From: JAYUHK01 sp043767025
GTDB lineage: Bacteria > Bacteroidota > Bacteroidia > Chitinophagales > Saprospiraceae
Length of the DNA stretch: 64,000 bases
NCBI GenBank assembly: GCA_043767025.1
Contig: JAYUHK010000161.1
Location: 1-64,000, forward strand
Direction of reading: 5' to 3'
The position numbers and the translations under genes were made by a program. The notes beneath the pieces are model-generated. The model did no database searches, was not told where the DNA came from, and saw only the letters and a list, made by a program, of their open reading frames with translations. Below are positions 39,048-48,095 of the stretch, one piece after another. The stretch's first letter is position 1. Every line of letters begins with the position of its first letter.

Positions 39048-41321
39048 ATGAAGAAGGGACTTTACATATTTTTTATTGCCACGCTGTGCTTTTTTTGGCA
39101 ATTATCTTCGTCGTCCGCTCAGGAGCTGACTCCGCCGCAAGATGTTTCTATCACCAACGAAACGACCATCAACACCGAGCAGTTGGAGTTCAGCCCTACG
39201 TTTTATGAAGACGGTATCGTGTTCGTCACCACGACTTCGGTTGCCGACAAGGCGACTGTGGATAAGCGGATTGACAAAAACATTATGTCTATTTTCGTAG
39301 CTCGGCGAGGTTTGGACGGCATTCTGACGAAGCCCGAGATTTTTGCGAAAGAACTTACCAGTCCTTATCACGAAGGTCCTCTTTGTTTCGACCGCACGGC
39401 TGAAAACGTATTTTTTACTCGAAATAACTTCAACAACGGTAAAAAAGGTAAAGCCAAAGACGGTGTTACTAAATTAAAAATTTATACTTCCCAAAAAGCA
39501 AATGGCAAATGGGCGGCAGTCCGCGAAATGCCTTTCAACAGTGACGAATACGACGTTTGCCACCCTTCTATCAACGTGGACGGCGATAGAATCTACTACG
39601 CTTCCAACCGTCCGGGCGGCTACGGCGGTATGGATTTGTATTACAGCCAAAAAATAAATGGGCAGTGGGGGCAGCCAGTCAATCTCGGTCCGAGCATCAA
39701 TACCGACAAAAATGAGATTTTTCCATTCATTCACGCAGATGGCACACTCTTTTTTGCCAGCAACGGACACGGTTCTATCGGCGGATTGGATATTTTTTAT
39801 TCTCGCGGAAAAGGAGATGTTTGGTCGGCTCCCGAATCGCTCGGCGCACCGTTCAACACAGCTGCCGATGATTTTGGGGTTATCGTGGATAGAGATAAGA
39901 AGAACGGTTATTTTACATCTTCCCGTCCGGGTGGAAAAGGTGGCGACGATATTTACAGCTTTACCACCGCAGACGGCAAGCGAATCGCGGAAGACCCTGC
40001 TTTATTAGCTGCCAACAAACCCAATCAGGTTACTATCTTCGTAGCCGACCGAATCACGAGCAACGAAATCGAAGGTGCTAAAATCTCTTGCGTCAGCTTG
40101 GCGGATATTACGGCACCCGATTTGGTGACCGACAACGAGGGCGCAGTGATTAATTTGCAATCCTCTGGCAGCAATTCGGGCGTACTTTCCGCGCTCAACA
40201 AAAGCAATATCACGGCGGTCACGGACAAGGAGGGAAAGGTTACATTCAAATTTTTGAAGGCAAAAGATTATCTCTGCAATGTGACCAAAAATGGCTATCA
40301 GACCAAGCAAGTGGTGTATAAAAAAGACGACGCAAGACCCGAATTTATGATTTTGCTCGATAAATTAGGCGATAGAATTGCGATGAATGGCGTGCTGCGC
40401 GATAAAAAAGGCAAGCCTATTCCCGGCGCAGTGGTTACTATCTTGGACGAAAAAACTGGTGAAGTCCAGACCGTGACCACAGACTTGCAGGGCAATTATA
40501 CGTTTTATGCCAACCCTGAATCCAACTATCAAGTGACTGGCTCGAAGGACAATTACCTGACTTCGGCAACGCGCGTTTCTACGGTCGGCGTGAATCCTAA
40601 AAATAGAAAAACGATGGACGTTCCGCTCGAAATGGCGGAAGTATCTTCCCCGATTTCGGTCGGAAAAACGTACGAGTTGAGAAATATTTACTACAATTTC
40701 AACGACGCTACTCTCCGTCCAGATGCCAAAAAAGATTTGGACGCGTTGGCGACGGTGATGAAACAATATCCCGACATCGAGATAGAGCTGGCTTCGCACA
40801 CGGACTCTCGTGGCTCGTCAAGTGCCAATCAAACTTTATCACAACGCCGTGCAGACAACGTAGTTTCGTATCTTGCGAGCAAGGGAATTTCGAGAAATCG
40901 AATGAAGGCTGTCGGCTACGGCGAGTCGCAGTTGAGAAATCAGTGTGCGGACGGCGTGGCTTGCTCCGAAACCGAGCATCAATACAACCGCAGGACGGAG
41001 TTTAAAATCACAAAATCCAACCAAGATATTGAGTTTGTGTATGTGGATAAGGCTTCGGGAGCGGTGGTGGCTACGCGCGACGAGAATTTGCGCGGCGAGT
41101 TTTGCGTCATTGCGGGTTCGTTCAACGTAGAATCCAACGCCCAAACACAACTTTCCAAAATCATCGGATTGGGTTATTCGTCTGCCACGATTGTCAAACC
41201 AGACAATTTGCCTTACAACAGAATCTGTGTGAACACATTTTCGAGTTTTAGAGAGGCGCGCGCCTTGTCCAAACAACTCAAATCATCGCACAATGTTGCT
41301 TCTTTTGTGTTGAAAAATTAA
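39048..41321 (+). CDS. OmpA family protein with PD40 repeats, regulatory domains and SPOR-like end (PorE-like)
   Basis: 757 residues with signal peptide 1-25. A PD40/beta-propeller-like region (about 100-310) has repeats such as GDRIYYASNRPGGYGGMDLY and GTLFFASNGHGSIGGLDIFY. Two carboxypeptidase-regulatory-like domains follow (about 325-520; LRDKKGKPIPGAVVTILD). The OmpA peptidoglycan-binding domain (about 540-660) has IYYNFNDATLRPDAKKDLD, ASHTDSRGSS and LSQRRADNVVSYL. The final 75 residues (GEFCVIAGSF ... ASFVLKN) look like a SPOR domain. PorE of the T9SS shares the propeller, regulatory and OmpA order but has N-terminal TPRs, absent here. The likely role is to tie the PorP/adhesin complex to peptidoglycan. 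It lies 67 bases behind the PorP/SprF gene. Confidence 0.88.
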   Translation: MKKGLYIFFIATLCFFWQLSSSSAQELTPPQDVSITNETTINTEQLEFSPTFYEDGIVFVTTTSVADKATVDKRIDKNIMSIFVARRGLDGILTKPEIFAKELTSPYHEGPLCFDRTAENVFFTRNNFNNGKKGKAKDGVTKLKIYTSQKANGKWAAVREMPFNSDEYDVCHPSINVDGDRIYYASNRPGGYGGMDLYYSQKINGQWGQPVNLGPSINTDKNEIFPFIHADGTLFFASNGHGSIGGLDIFYSRGKGDVWSAPESLGAPFNTAADDFGVIVDRDKKNGYFTSSRPGGKGGDDIYSFTTADGKRIAEDPALLAANKPNQVTIFVADRITSNEIEGAKISCVSLADITAPDLVTDNEGAVINLQSSGSNSGVLSALNKSNITAVTDKEGKVTFKFLKAKDYLCNVTKNGYQTKQVVYKKDDARPEFMILLDKLGDRIAMNGVLRDKKGKPIPGAVVTILDEKTGEVQTVTTDLQGNYTFYANPESNYQVTGSKDNYLTSATRVSTVGVNPKNRKTMDVPLEMAEVSSPISVGKTYELRNIYYNFNDATLRPDAKKDLDALATVMKQYPDIEIELASHTDSRGSSSANQTLSQRRADNVVSYLASKGISRNRMKAVGYGESQLRNQCADGVACSETEHQYNRRTEFKITKSNQDIEFVYVDKASGAVVATRDENLRGEFCVIAGSFNVESNAQTQLSKIIGLGYSSATIVKPDNLPYNRICVNTFSSFREARALSKQLKSSHNVASFVLKN

Positions 41322-41420
41322 TTTAGGATAGGTCTGCAGATGTCAAGTAACATACTTTTAAGTGGTTTTAGCTATTGATTTTAATAATTATAAAATATTT
41401 ACCTAAAAAGAAAACCTAAA

Positions 41421-42812
41421 ATGACAAAATTAAAATTGATTTATGCTTTCTGGATTGCTGTTATATTTTGTTCGACTGCTTTTGGGCAGAATAACGAGAA
41501 AAAATTGGATAGTTTACTGACTTCTCATTACAAGAAAAGAGAGTTTAGTGGAAATGTTTTGATTAGTGAAAACGGAAAAGTAACTTTTGAAAAAAGTTAT
41601 GGCTTTGCAAACGAAGTAAAAAAGATACCACTCGATAAAAACTTCCTTTTTGATGTCGCTTCGATTACGAAAGAGTTTACGGCTACGGCAATCGTGATGC
41701 TACAAGAAAAAGGAAAAATCAGTTACGACGACAAAATAATTAAATATATACCCGAACTTTCTCAATATAAAAATATAAGTATCAGCAATTTACTGAATCA
41801 TACTTCGGGAATTGGGGATTTAGACAATTTGTTAGATACTTTATTTGCGAAGGAATTTAAGGGGTTGAAGTCTTTGACCAATTCGGATATGATTGGCGTA
41901 CTCTCGAAGTATAAGCCAAATGTCAAGTCAGATATTTTGGAACAATATGAATACAGCAATGTAGGTTATCAATTATTGGGGACAGTAATAGAAAAAGTGA
42001 GCGGACTAAAGTATGCGGCATTCATTAGAAAAAATATTTTTGAACCGCTAAAAATGAAAAATAGTTTCGTGTATGGCGAAAACATGAAGTCCATTCCTCT
42101 CGCAGAGGGACATTACTACGATGACTCCCTGAAAACTGTGGAAATTGCTAATACAATTTTGGATTACAGCCGTTTTAGAATTACAGAAAACATACTTGGC
42201 GGTAGGGGGATATATACTACTGCGAATGATTTATTGATTTGGATAAATAATTTTACCCAAAATAAATTGATTACTCCAGAAAGTTTTGCGATTATGACGA
42301 CGCGCGCGACTCTGAAAGACAGTTCTAAAACCGATTATGGGTTTGGGTACGAGTTAGGGTTTTGGAAAGATTATTCACCGACCATAAGCCACAGTGGAAG
42401 ATGGCCCGGTTACTCTACTATTTTTGAGTACAATCCTACCAACAAAAAAGTTGTTATTCTTCTACGGAATTTTAATTATCCAAGTCATCTTTCTAAAATA
42501 AATAATATTTTGTACAACATACAGCCCTTGATATTTATAAATTTGAGCAAACAAGAAACTGACAAATTCGTAGGAGATTACAAAAACCCAACAGGTAGTA
42601 TCAAGAAAATTGTGTCCGAAAACGGTAAGATTTATGCACAGATGAACCCGTCCGTAAAGTTAGAACTGAAGCCAATCTCAAAAAGTAAGTTCGTTATCAT
42701 TGGCTATTCGCCCGAAGTTCAGTATGAATTTATTGAAGAAAATGGTAAAGTAACAAAATACATAAGCCGCCAGCCTGAAATGGGTGTTCTAAAAGAGGCA
42801 ATCAGGTTGTAA
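41421..42812 (+). CDS. Serine hydrolase, beta-lactamase / class C family
   Basis: 463 residues with a Sec signal peptide (MTKLKLIYAFWIAVIFCSTA, cleavage after FGQ). The active-site triad of the class C beta-lactamase/esterase fold is visible: S81-I-T-K84 (nucleophile and base), Y178-S-N180, and H324-S-G326. The C-terminal 100 residues resemble the extra domain common in such proteins (GDYKNPTGSIKKIVSENGKI). The substrate cannot be told from sequence: D-aminopeptidase, esterase or peptidoglycan peptidase are all possible. It follows the T9SS operon by 99 bases, without a recognisable promoter. Confidence 0.9.
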   Translation: MTKLKLIYAFWIAVIFCSTAFGQNNEKKLDSLLTSHYKKREFSGNVLISENGKVTFEKSYGFANEVKKIPLDKNFLFDVASITKEFTATAIVMLQEKGKISYDDKIIKYIPELSQYKNISISNLLNHTSGIGDLDNLLDTLFAKEFKGLKSLTNSDMIGVLSKYKPNVKSDILEQYEYSNVGYQLLGTVIEKVSGLKYAAFIRKNIFEPLKMKNSFVYGENMKSIPLAEGHYYDDSLKTVEIANTILDYSRFRITENILGGRGIYTTANDLLIWINNFTQNKLITPESFAIMTTRATLKDSSKTDYGFGYELGFWKDYSPTISHSGRWPGYSTIFEYNPTNKKVVILLRNFNYPSHLSKINNILYNIQPLIFINLSKQETDKFVGDYKNPTGSIKKIVSENGKIYAQMNPSVKLELKPISKSKFVIIGYSPEVQYEFIEENGKVTKYISRQPEMGVLKEAIRL

Positions 42813-42836
42813 AAACCATTTTTTCGTTTGCACCAT

Positions 42837-43433
42837 TCAACTGTCTTTTTCCTGTCTTTTTTTCATTTCGTCGCGAATAGCTGCTGCGCGCTCGTAATTC
42901 TCGTTGGCGAGCATTTCGTCTAACAAACTCTGCAACTCTGCCGAAGAAAGATTGGCAAGTGAATTGCCAGCACTGGACTTTCGCTCGGTTTTTCGACCGC
43001 TTCGGGACTCTTGTTCCTCATCTTCTAACACTACTCCTGCGGCATCAAGGATAAAATCGTAGGTGTAAATCGGGCAGTTGAAACGTACTGCCATCGCCAG
43101 CGCGTCGGAGGTGCGGGAGTCAATTTCTATCTGTTCTTCTCCGCGAAGGCAAACCAAACGGGAGTAAAAAATGCCGTCGAGCAAGTTGTTGATAACGATT
43201 TCCTTGAGTTCGATGTCGAAAGTAGCAAGCGTATTTTTGAACAAATCGTGAGTGAGCGGGCGATTGGGAGCCATGCGCTCGATAGCGACCGCGATGGCTT
43301 GCGCCTCAAAGCCGCCGATGACGATGGGCAGCCGTCGGCTTCCATTCTGCTCGCCTAAAACTACCGCAAAATTTTGTGATTGGGTGACATTGTGCGAAAG
43401 TGCGACTATTTCGAGTTCTATCTTTTTTTTCAT
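42837..43433 (-). CDS. Bifunctional nuclease (BFN/DUF151) with UVR motif
   Basis: 198 residues. The N-terminal 130 residues match the BFN/DUF151 fold: IVIGGFEAQAIAVAIE, PNRPLTHDLF, IEIDSRTSDALAMAVRFNCP and IYT. The C terminus (about 163-195) is a UvrB/UvrC-type UVR motif (LQSLLDEMLANENYERAAAI, then RDEM). This two-domain form is common in Bacteroidota. Related plant and bacterial BFN proteins degrade DNA and RNA in vitro. Cytoplasmic; a single gene between convergent and co-directional neighbours. Confidence 0.92.
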   Translation of the reverse strand: MKKKIELEIVALSHNVTQSQNFAVVLGEQNGSRRLPIVIGGFEAQAIAVAIERMAPNRPLTHDLFKNTLATFDIELKEIVINNLLDGIFYSRLVCLRGEEQIEIDSRTSDALAMAVRFNCPIYTYDFILDAAGVVLEDEEQESRSGRKTERKSSAGNSLANLSSAELQSLLDEMLANENYERAAAIRDEMKKRQEKDS

Positions 43434-43496
43434 AATTTGTTCATAAGATTCTGTGTTGGAAAAAATTATCGTATTTGTTGAAAGCCAAGCGACCGC

Positions 43497-43504
43497 AAAG
43501 GTAC
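43497..43504 (-). promoter_or_regulatory. -7 element upstream of the bifunctional nuclease gene
   Basis: TACCTTTG on the - strand matches TAnnTTTG 64 bases ahead of the start codon. A -33 TTG at normal spacing is not evident because the upstream sequence is AT-rich. Confidence 0.45.
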
Positions 43505-43621
43505 AAATTTTTTTTTATATAATATGAATAAAAAGTGTGCTTACGTTTCGCACATATAAATAGCATTTATCCGAAGAAAGTTGCAGTGCACAGATTTTTT
43601 AGATACATTTATTATCTAAAA

Positions 43622-43664
43622 AAACGAATACTTTTTTCTGCGGAGGAGAAAAAAGTATTCGTTT
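43622..43664. repeat. 18-base perfect inverted repeat
   Basis: AAACGAATACTTTTTTCT (43622-43639) and its exact complement (43647-43664) are separated by 7 bases. It lies in the 474-base non-coding stretch between the nuclease and GH13 genes. Confidence 0.8.
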
Positions 43665-43765
43665 GAAAAATAGAGCGGCTTATTTCTTATAAGTAAAAAA
43701 GCAGTTTTACAACCCGATGCAATATGCATCAAACATTTATAGAAAAATATATGGTACATCGCTTC

Positions 43766-43830
43766 CGACCCCGAAGGGGTCGCAGATATAGGGCGTTTGT
43801 ATTTTATAAACATTTAATCCCTTCGGGATT
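43766..43830. repeat. Pair of TTCGGG-type palindromes
   Basis: CGACCCC-GAA-GGGGTCG at 43766-43782 and AATCCC-TTC-GGGATT at 43816-43830 are perfect short stems with 3-base loops. A 65-codon frame crossing them (43616-43813, - strand) looks spurious. The rest of 43505-43907 holds only the inverted repeat at 43622 and AT-rich sequence. Confidence 0.65.
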
Positions 43831-43907
43831 TTTAAACGAAAGTATTTATGCACAAGTTCTTATAATAAATACTTTTGTGACATAGTACCAAAGGCATTTT
43901 TTTATTT

Positions 43908-45341
43908 TTATTGATTGGAAAGCACCAAATATTCCCAAGGTTTGAGTGTCAGAGCTTGGTCAGCTTTCAGGTTGTAGGTGACATTACCGCTCATCACGTT
44001 TTTGTAAGTTCCTGCAAAATCCTTTCCTTTCAGGCTTGTTTTGATAGTTTCTTTGGACAGATTATAGACGCAAACGACTTTATTTCCGCTTTTTTTGCGA
44101 GAAAATGCGAATATATTGCTGTTGTTGTCAGCCGTAGCGATGCGTTCTACGTCGCCGCCGTCTGCACCGTTCCAGATTGCTTTGTTGTTGTGTTTGAGGG
44201 TAGTCAGCGAGTTGAAAAAAGCAGTGCGCGACTTGCCTTTCATATCAATTTCGTCTTTGTGAAAAAACGAAAGTCGCTTATCGAGTGACATTTCTTGTCC
44301 GCTCAAAATCAGTCCCATTCCGTCCAAAGTGAAGCAAAGTGCGGTGAATGTGTTGCCTGCGTCGCCAAAAGATTCTCGCTCCGTTCCGTTCCAACTATTT
44401 TCGTCGTGATTTTGGGTGAACATCATTTGGTAGCCTTGTTTTGGAAATTTAGTCTTGTGTTGTGACAGGTAATTTTCGATTGAGTTCGCATTTTCTTTAC
44501 CTTTTGCAATGTCTTTTATGAGTGAATGGAACTTCCAACCGTAGTTCATTTGGAAGCAGGAATTGAGATGGTCGGGCGTGTCTTCCCACTCCGCCAACAT
44601 AAATACAGGTTTGACTTTGTCCAACGCTGTGCGCAATTCTCCCCAATAATCATCGGGTACGAAGCCTGCGACATCTTCTCTGTAGCCGTCCACATCAAAC
44701 TCTTTTATCCAGTAAACGTGGGCATCTGTGATAGCTGCTCGCAATTCTTTGTTGCCATAGTCGAGCATTGCTACGTCCGTCCAGTCGGTTGGATTTTTGG
44801 AAACTGGGTCAATCGGAGTCGTCATTTTTCCGTTGATTTTCGTAAAATATTCAGGGTGTTCTTTCATCCATTTGGAGTCCCAGCCCGTGTGGTCGGGGAC
44901 AAAATCGAGGATAACTTTTAATCCTAAACCATGCGCTTTTGTGACAAAATTTTTAAAATCTTGACTGCTGCCGTATTTTGGGTTCACGGCTTTGAAGTCG
45001 TAGGCTGCGTAGTGGCTGCCCAAACATTCTGTTTTAGTCTCAGGATTGCATTTTTTATTGGTTTCGCAAAGCGGATAAATTGGCATTACCCACACGATAT
45101 CTACGCCCAACGCCTTTATTTTTGGTAAATATTCGATGGCTTTTGCGATAGTGCCTTGTTTGGATAACTGTCTGATATTCAGTTCGTAAATGGTGGCTTT
45201 TTTTGCCCAATCTGGTACTTTCATAGTTTTAGAATTAGGAGTAGGCGGGCCATTTTTGGCAATCTGAAAGATAGAAAAACTACAAGTCAGAAAGATGACT
45301 GCAACTCCGATTGAGATACGGAAGATTTGATTTTTTTTCAT
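43908..45341 (-). CDS. Alpha-amylase family glycoside hydrolase (GH13)
   Basis: 477 residues with an N-terminal signal/anchor (RISIGVAVIFLTCSFSIF). Conserved GH13 regions are readable: region I LKVILDFVPDHTG, region II DVDGYREDVAG with the nucleophile Asp (about residue 222), region III FMLAEWED with the acid/base Glu (about 250), and region IV FTQNHDENSW (about 310). A short beta-sandwich C-terminal domain ends in LTLKPWEYLVL. Predicted secreted or periplasmic enzyme on alpha-glucans such as starch or maltodextrin; exact specificity unknown. No SusC/SusD pair is near, so this is not a typical polysaccharide-utilisation locus. Confidence 0.92.
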   Translation of the reverse strand: MKKNQIFRISIGVAVIFLTCSFSIFQIAKNGPPTPNSKTMKVPDWAKKATIYELNIRQLSKQGTIAKAIEYLPKIKALGVDIVWVMPIYPLCETNKKCNPETKTECLGSHYAAYDFKAVNPKYGSSQDFKNFVTKAHGLGLKVILDFVPDHTGWDSKWMKEHPEYFTKINGKMTTPIDPVSKNPTDWTDVAMLDYGNKELRAAITDAHVYWIKEFDVDGYREDVAGFVPDDYWGELRTALDKVKPVFMLAEWEDTPDHLNSCFQMNYGWKFHSLIKDIAKGKENANSIENYLSQHKTKFPKQGYQMMFTQNHDENSWNGTERESFGDAGNTFTALCFTLDGMGLILSGQEMSLDKRLSFFHKDEIDMKGKSRTAFFNSLTTLKHNNKAIWNGADGGDVERIATADNNSNIFAFSRKKSGNKVVCVYNLSKETIKTSLKGKDFAGTYKNVMSGNVTYNLKADQALTLKPWEYLVLSNQ

Positions 45342-45404
45342 ACGATTTTTTCAATATTTTGTGTTAAAAATTATTTTGAGTCAATAAATAGCTTATTTTT
45401 TTCT

Positions 45405-46175
45405 TCACCCCTTGTCGGCATCTTTTAGAAAAGGAAATTGGGTTCTAAAATTATTTAATTTTTCTTTTGATAGTGACATAGTAAAAATATCTTCAGAGTC
45501 ATTCGCTCGATAAATAAAATGTCCTTCATAGTCCAAAATTTTGGTATCTCCGCTGAAAAAAATATTATTTCCGTCCGTACCAACGATATTTACGCCGACC
45601 GTAAAACATTGATTTTCAATGGCGCGCGCAGCCAGCAGTGTTTTCCATGCGTGGCTTCGAGCGGCGGCGAAGTTGGCAATATAGATTAGCAAGTCGTAGG
45701 GTTGTTCGCTGTTGTTGCGGCTCCAATTTGGAAACCGAACATCATAACAAATCAATGGTAAAATTCGCCAATTTCGCCAATTTATAATTATTTTTTCATT
45801 TCCTGCCGTATAATATTTGCTTTCTTCGGCAAGACAGAACAGATGTTTTTTGTCGTAAGTTTTGATTTCGCCATCGGGTTGCGCCCAAACCAATCTGTTC
45901 AAAAAAGTATCGTTTTCTGCACAAATAAAACTTCCCAACACGGCAGCGTCCAATTCTTTAGATTTCTGTCGCAGCCAACTTACGGTTGCGCCGTCCATCG
46001 TTTCTGCCAATTTCGTATTCATAGAAAAACCTGTCGTGAACATTTCTGGTAACACAATAATATCAGTTTTTTGGTGTAATTGTGACATTTTTTCATCGAA
46101 CATAGCCAAGTTGGCGGCTTTATTTTCCCAATGCAGCGAAGTCTGTATCGTAGTGATGCGAATGTTTTGTTCCAT
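45405..46175 (-). CDS. Nitrilase-superfamily amidohydrolase, omega-amidase (YafV-like)
   Basis: 256 residues. The catalytic Glu-Lys-Cys set of the carbon-nitrogen hydrolase family is visible: E44 in VLPEMFTTGFSMN, K109 in YDKKHLFCLAEE, and C143 in PLICYDVRFPNWSRN. These motifs fit the YafV/omega-amidase branch, which hydrolyses alpha-ketoglutaramate and similar amides (metabolite repair in the methionine salvage and transamination context). Cytoplasmic, no signal peptide. It lies 63 bases upstream of the GH13 gene on the same strand, so co-transcription is possible though not functionally obvious. Confidence 0.92.
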   Translation of the reverse strand: MEQNIRITTIQTSLHWENKAANLAMFDEKMSQLHQKTDIIVLPEMFTTGFSMNTKLAETMDGATVSWLRQKSKELDAAVLGSFICAENDTFLNRLVWAQPDGEIKTYDKKHLFCLAEESKYYTAGNEKIIINWRNWRILPLICYDVRFPNWSRNNSEQPYDLLIYIANFAAARSHAWKTLLAARAIENQCFTVGVNIVGTDGNNIFFSGDTKILDYEGHFIYRANDSEDIFTMSLSKEKLNNFRTQFPFLKDADKG

Positions 46176-46188
46176 ATTTTTTACTCTA

Positions 46189-46278
46189 TTTTTCTACTTC
46201 ACAAGGTATTATATTATTTGGTAAAAAGCCAAATTTTTCTACTTCACAAGGTATTATATTATTTGGTAAAAAGCCAAT
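46189..46278. repeat. 45-base tandem duplication
   Basis: Two adjacent 45-base units (46189-46233 and 46234-46278) differ only at the last base. Each contains ACAAGGTATTATATTATTTG and ends in AAAAAGCCAA. They sit in the divergent region between the amidohydrolase and phosphatase genes, directly behind the amidohydrolase start. Confidence 0.9.
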
Positions 46279-46290
46279 ATGTTGGCTTTT
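46269..46290 (+). terminator. Hairpin with T-rich tail in the divergent region
   Basis: AAAAGCCAA and TTGGCTTTT form a perfect 9-base stem with a 4-base loop, followed by ATTTTT. The shape is that of a small intrinsic terminator that could act in either direction. Its place upstream of both divergent genes is unusual. The 5' arm is the end of the second tandem unit. Confidence 0.4.
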
Positions 46291-46365
46291 ATTTTTATCA
46301 ATTATCAACTTTTGAGCGTGCGAAAAGTTTATCGTCCGAATTAATCTTATTTTTCTATACTTTCG

Positions 46366-46373
46366 TAACTTTG
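46366..46373 (+). promoter_or_regulatory. -7 element of the PafA-like phosphatase gene
   Basis: TAACTTTG fits the Bacteroidota -7 box, 27 bases before the ATG at 46401. The -33 region is a poor match. Confidence 0.5.
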
Positions 46374-46400
46374 CTTTTCTACTTTTCATAAATTAATATC

Positions 46401-48038
46401 ATGCTGCGTTTTTTTATTTTATTTACGTTTTATTTGTTTTTTGTGACAAAAATCTCGAGCCAAAAAACAAGTTTTAATAGTCTTTTCCGTCCCAAATTGG
46501 TCGTTGGAATTGTAATTGACCAAATGCGCTACGATTATTTGTACCGATATTGGGATAAATACGGCGAAGACGGGTTCAAAAAACTCCTTCGGGAAGGATA
46601 CAGTTTTGACAATACGCACTACAATTATGTGCCTACTTACACTGCGCCCGGTCACGCATCTATCTACACAGGTACTACGCCCGCAGTGCACGGCATTGTC
46701 GGCAACGATTGGTTCAGTCGCGAAAATACAAAAAATATTTATTGTGTTTCTGATGAAACTGTGACAGCCTTAAATGGTAGTGAAGCGGCTGGCAAAATGT
46801 CGCCTGCCAATTTATTGTCCACTACCGTCGGCGACGAAATCCGTTTGGAGAGCAATATGAACGCTCGAGTGATTGGCATAGCACTCAAAGACAGGGCAGC
46901 TATTCTGCCCGCAGGACATACCGCCAACGCTGCGTATTGGTTTGATGCAAAAACTGGTAATTGGATGTCGAGTTCTTATTATTTTAAAAAAATACCAAAC
47001 TATGTGACAATTTTTAATGCTAAAAATTTGACCAAAAAGTACATGAGTCAATCATGGAATACCTTAGTTCCGATGTCACAATATATCGAAAGTACAGAAG
47101 ATGACACAGCGTATGAAGGACTGTTTGAGGGCGAAGCCAAACCTGTTTTTCCACATAATTTATCCGAAATTTATAAAAAATCAGGTGCGGGATCTATCGC
47201 CACAACGCCCTACGGAAACACTTTGACCAAAGATTTTGCCATAGCAACGCTCGAAGCAGAGCAGTTGGGCAAAGGAAAATTCACGGATATGCTGACCGTC
47301 AGTTTTTCCGCACCCGATTTGGTGGGACATAAATTTGGACCCAACTCTATCGAAACCGAAGATACTTACCTTCGATTAGACTTTGAATTAGCTGACTTTT
47401 TGAAGTATTTAGACAAAAATATCGGCAAACAAAACGTTTTGGTTTTTTTGACCGCAGACCACGGAGTTATCCAAGTCCCCAAATTTTTGAGTGACCGCAA
47501 AATCCCAACGGGAAAATTTCGTGGAAAAGAATTGATGGATAGTTTGAGTTTGTTTTTAGTCAATGATTTTGGTGACTCATTAGTGTCGCAATACATCAAT
47601 CAGCAAATTTATCTAAACCATAATTTAATAAATCAGCGAAAAATAAATGTCACTAATTTAGAAAATAAAATAATTAATTATTTATTGACTCGTGACGGTG
47701 TATCAAATGTAGTTTCGGCTACTTCACTTCAGACGCAATCTTTTCAAAATACCGTTTTCCAGCGCGTGCAGAATGGGTTTCACCCACGCCGCTCTGGTGA
47801 TATTGCGATTCAGTTATTTCCCGGTTGGATTGACAACGACTTGAAAACTGGTACTACGCACGGCTCGTCTTACACTTACGATACGCACGTTCCGCTGCTT
47901 TGGTACGGCTGGAAAATCCCAAGCGGTAGCTCCGAGAAAGCGGTCGAAATTATTGATATTGCGCCGACTATTTCAAATTTGTTGCACATCGCTTTTCCAA
48001 ACGGAGCAACTGGAAAACCTCTGAATTTTAATAAATAA
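46401..48038 (+). CDS. PafA-type alkaline phosphatase family protein
   Basis: 545 residues with an N-terminal signal peptide (MLRFFILFTFYLFF...SSQ). Family motifs: VVGIVIDQMRYDYLYRYWDK with the first metal-binding Asp, THYNYVPTYTAPGHASIYTG with the nucleophilic Thr (T81 in TAPGH by my alignment), GIVGNDWF with an Asn that contacts phosphate, LTADHGV with metal-binding Asp-His, and the closing THGSSYTYDTHVPLLWYG. This matches the calcium-activated, glucose-insensitive phosphatase PafA of Bacteroidota rather than the PhoA type. Predicted periplasmic phosphomonoesterase for phosphate scavenging. A -7 element lies just upstream. Confidence 0.93.
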   Translation: MLRFFILFTFYLFFVTKISSQKTSFNSLFRPKLVVGIVIDQMRYDYLYRYWDKYGEDGFKKLLREGYSFDNTHYNYVPTYTAPGHASIYTGTTPAVHGIVGNDWFSRENTKNIYCVSDETVTALNGSEAAGKMSPANLLSTTVGDEIRLESNMNARVIGIALKDRAAILPAGHTANAAYWFDAKTGNWMSSSYYFKKIPNYVTIFNAKNLTKKYMSQSWNTLVPMSQYIESTEDDTAYEGLFEGEAKPVFPHNLSEIYKKSGAGSIATTPYGNTLTKDFAIATLEAEQLGKGKFTDMLTVSFSAPDLVGHKFGPNSIETEDTYLRLDFELADFLKYLDKNIGKQNVLVFLTADHGVIQVPKFLSDRKIPTGKFRGKELMDSLSLFLVNDFGDSLVSQYINQQIYLNHNLINQRKINVTNLENKIINYLLTRDGVSNVVSATSLQTQSFQNTVFQRVQNGFHPRRSGDIAIQLFPGWIDNDLKTGTTHGSSYTYDTHVPLLWYGWKIPSGSSEKAVEIIDIAPTISNLLHIAFPNGATGKPLNFNK

Positions 48039-48095
48039 AAATTATTTTTTGTGACAAAATAAAATTGCGTTAAAAAATAAAAAAAAATTATTGTT

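Noticed and set aside
43616..43813. 65-codon frame on the - strand between the nuclease and GH13 genes
   Set aside because: It crosses two perfect palindromes and an inverted repeat, has no ribosome-binding context, and its composition follows the repeats rather than a protein.
43908..45341. Polysaccharide-utilisation locus around the GH13 gene
   Set aside because: No SusC/SusD pair, regulator or further carbohydrate enzyme is nearby; a lone enzyme is not enough.
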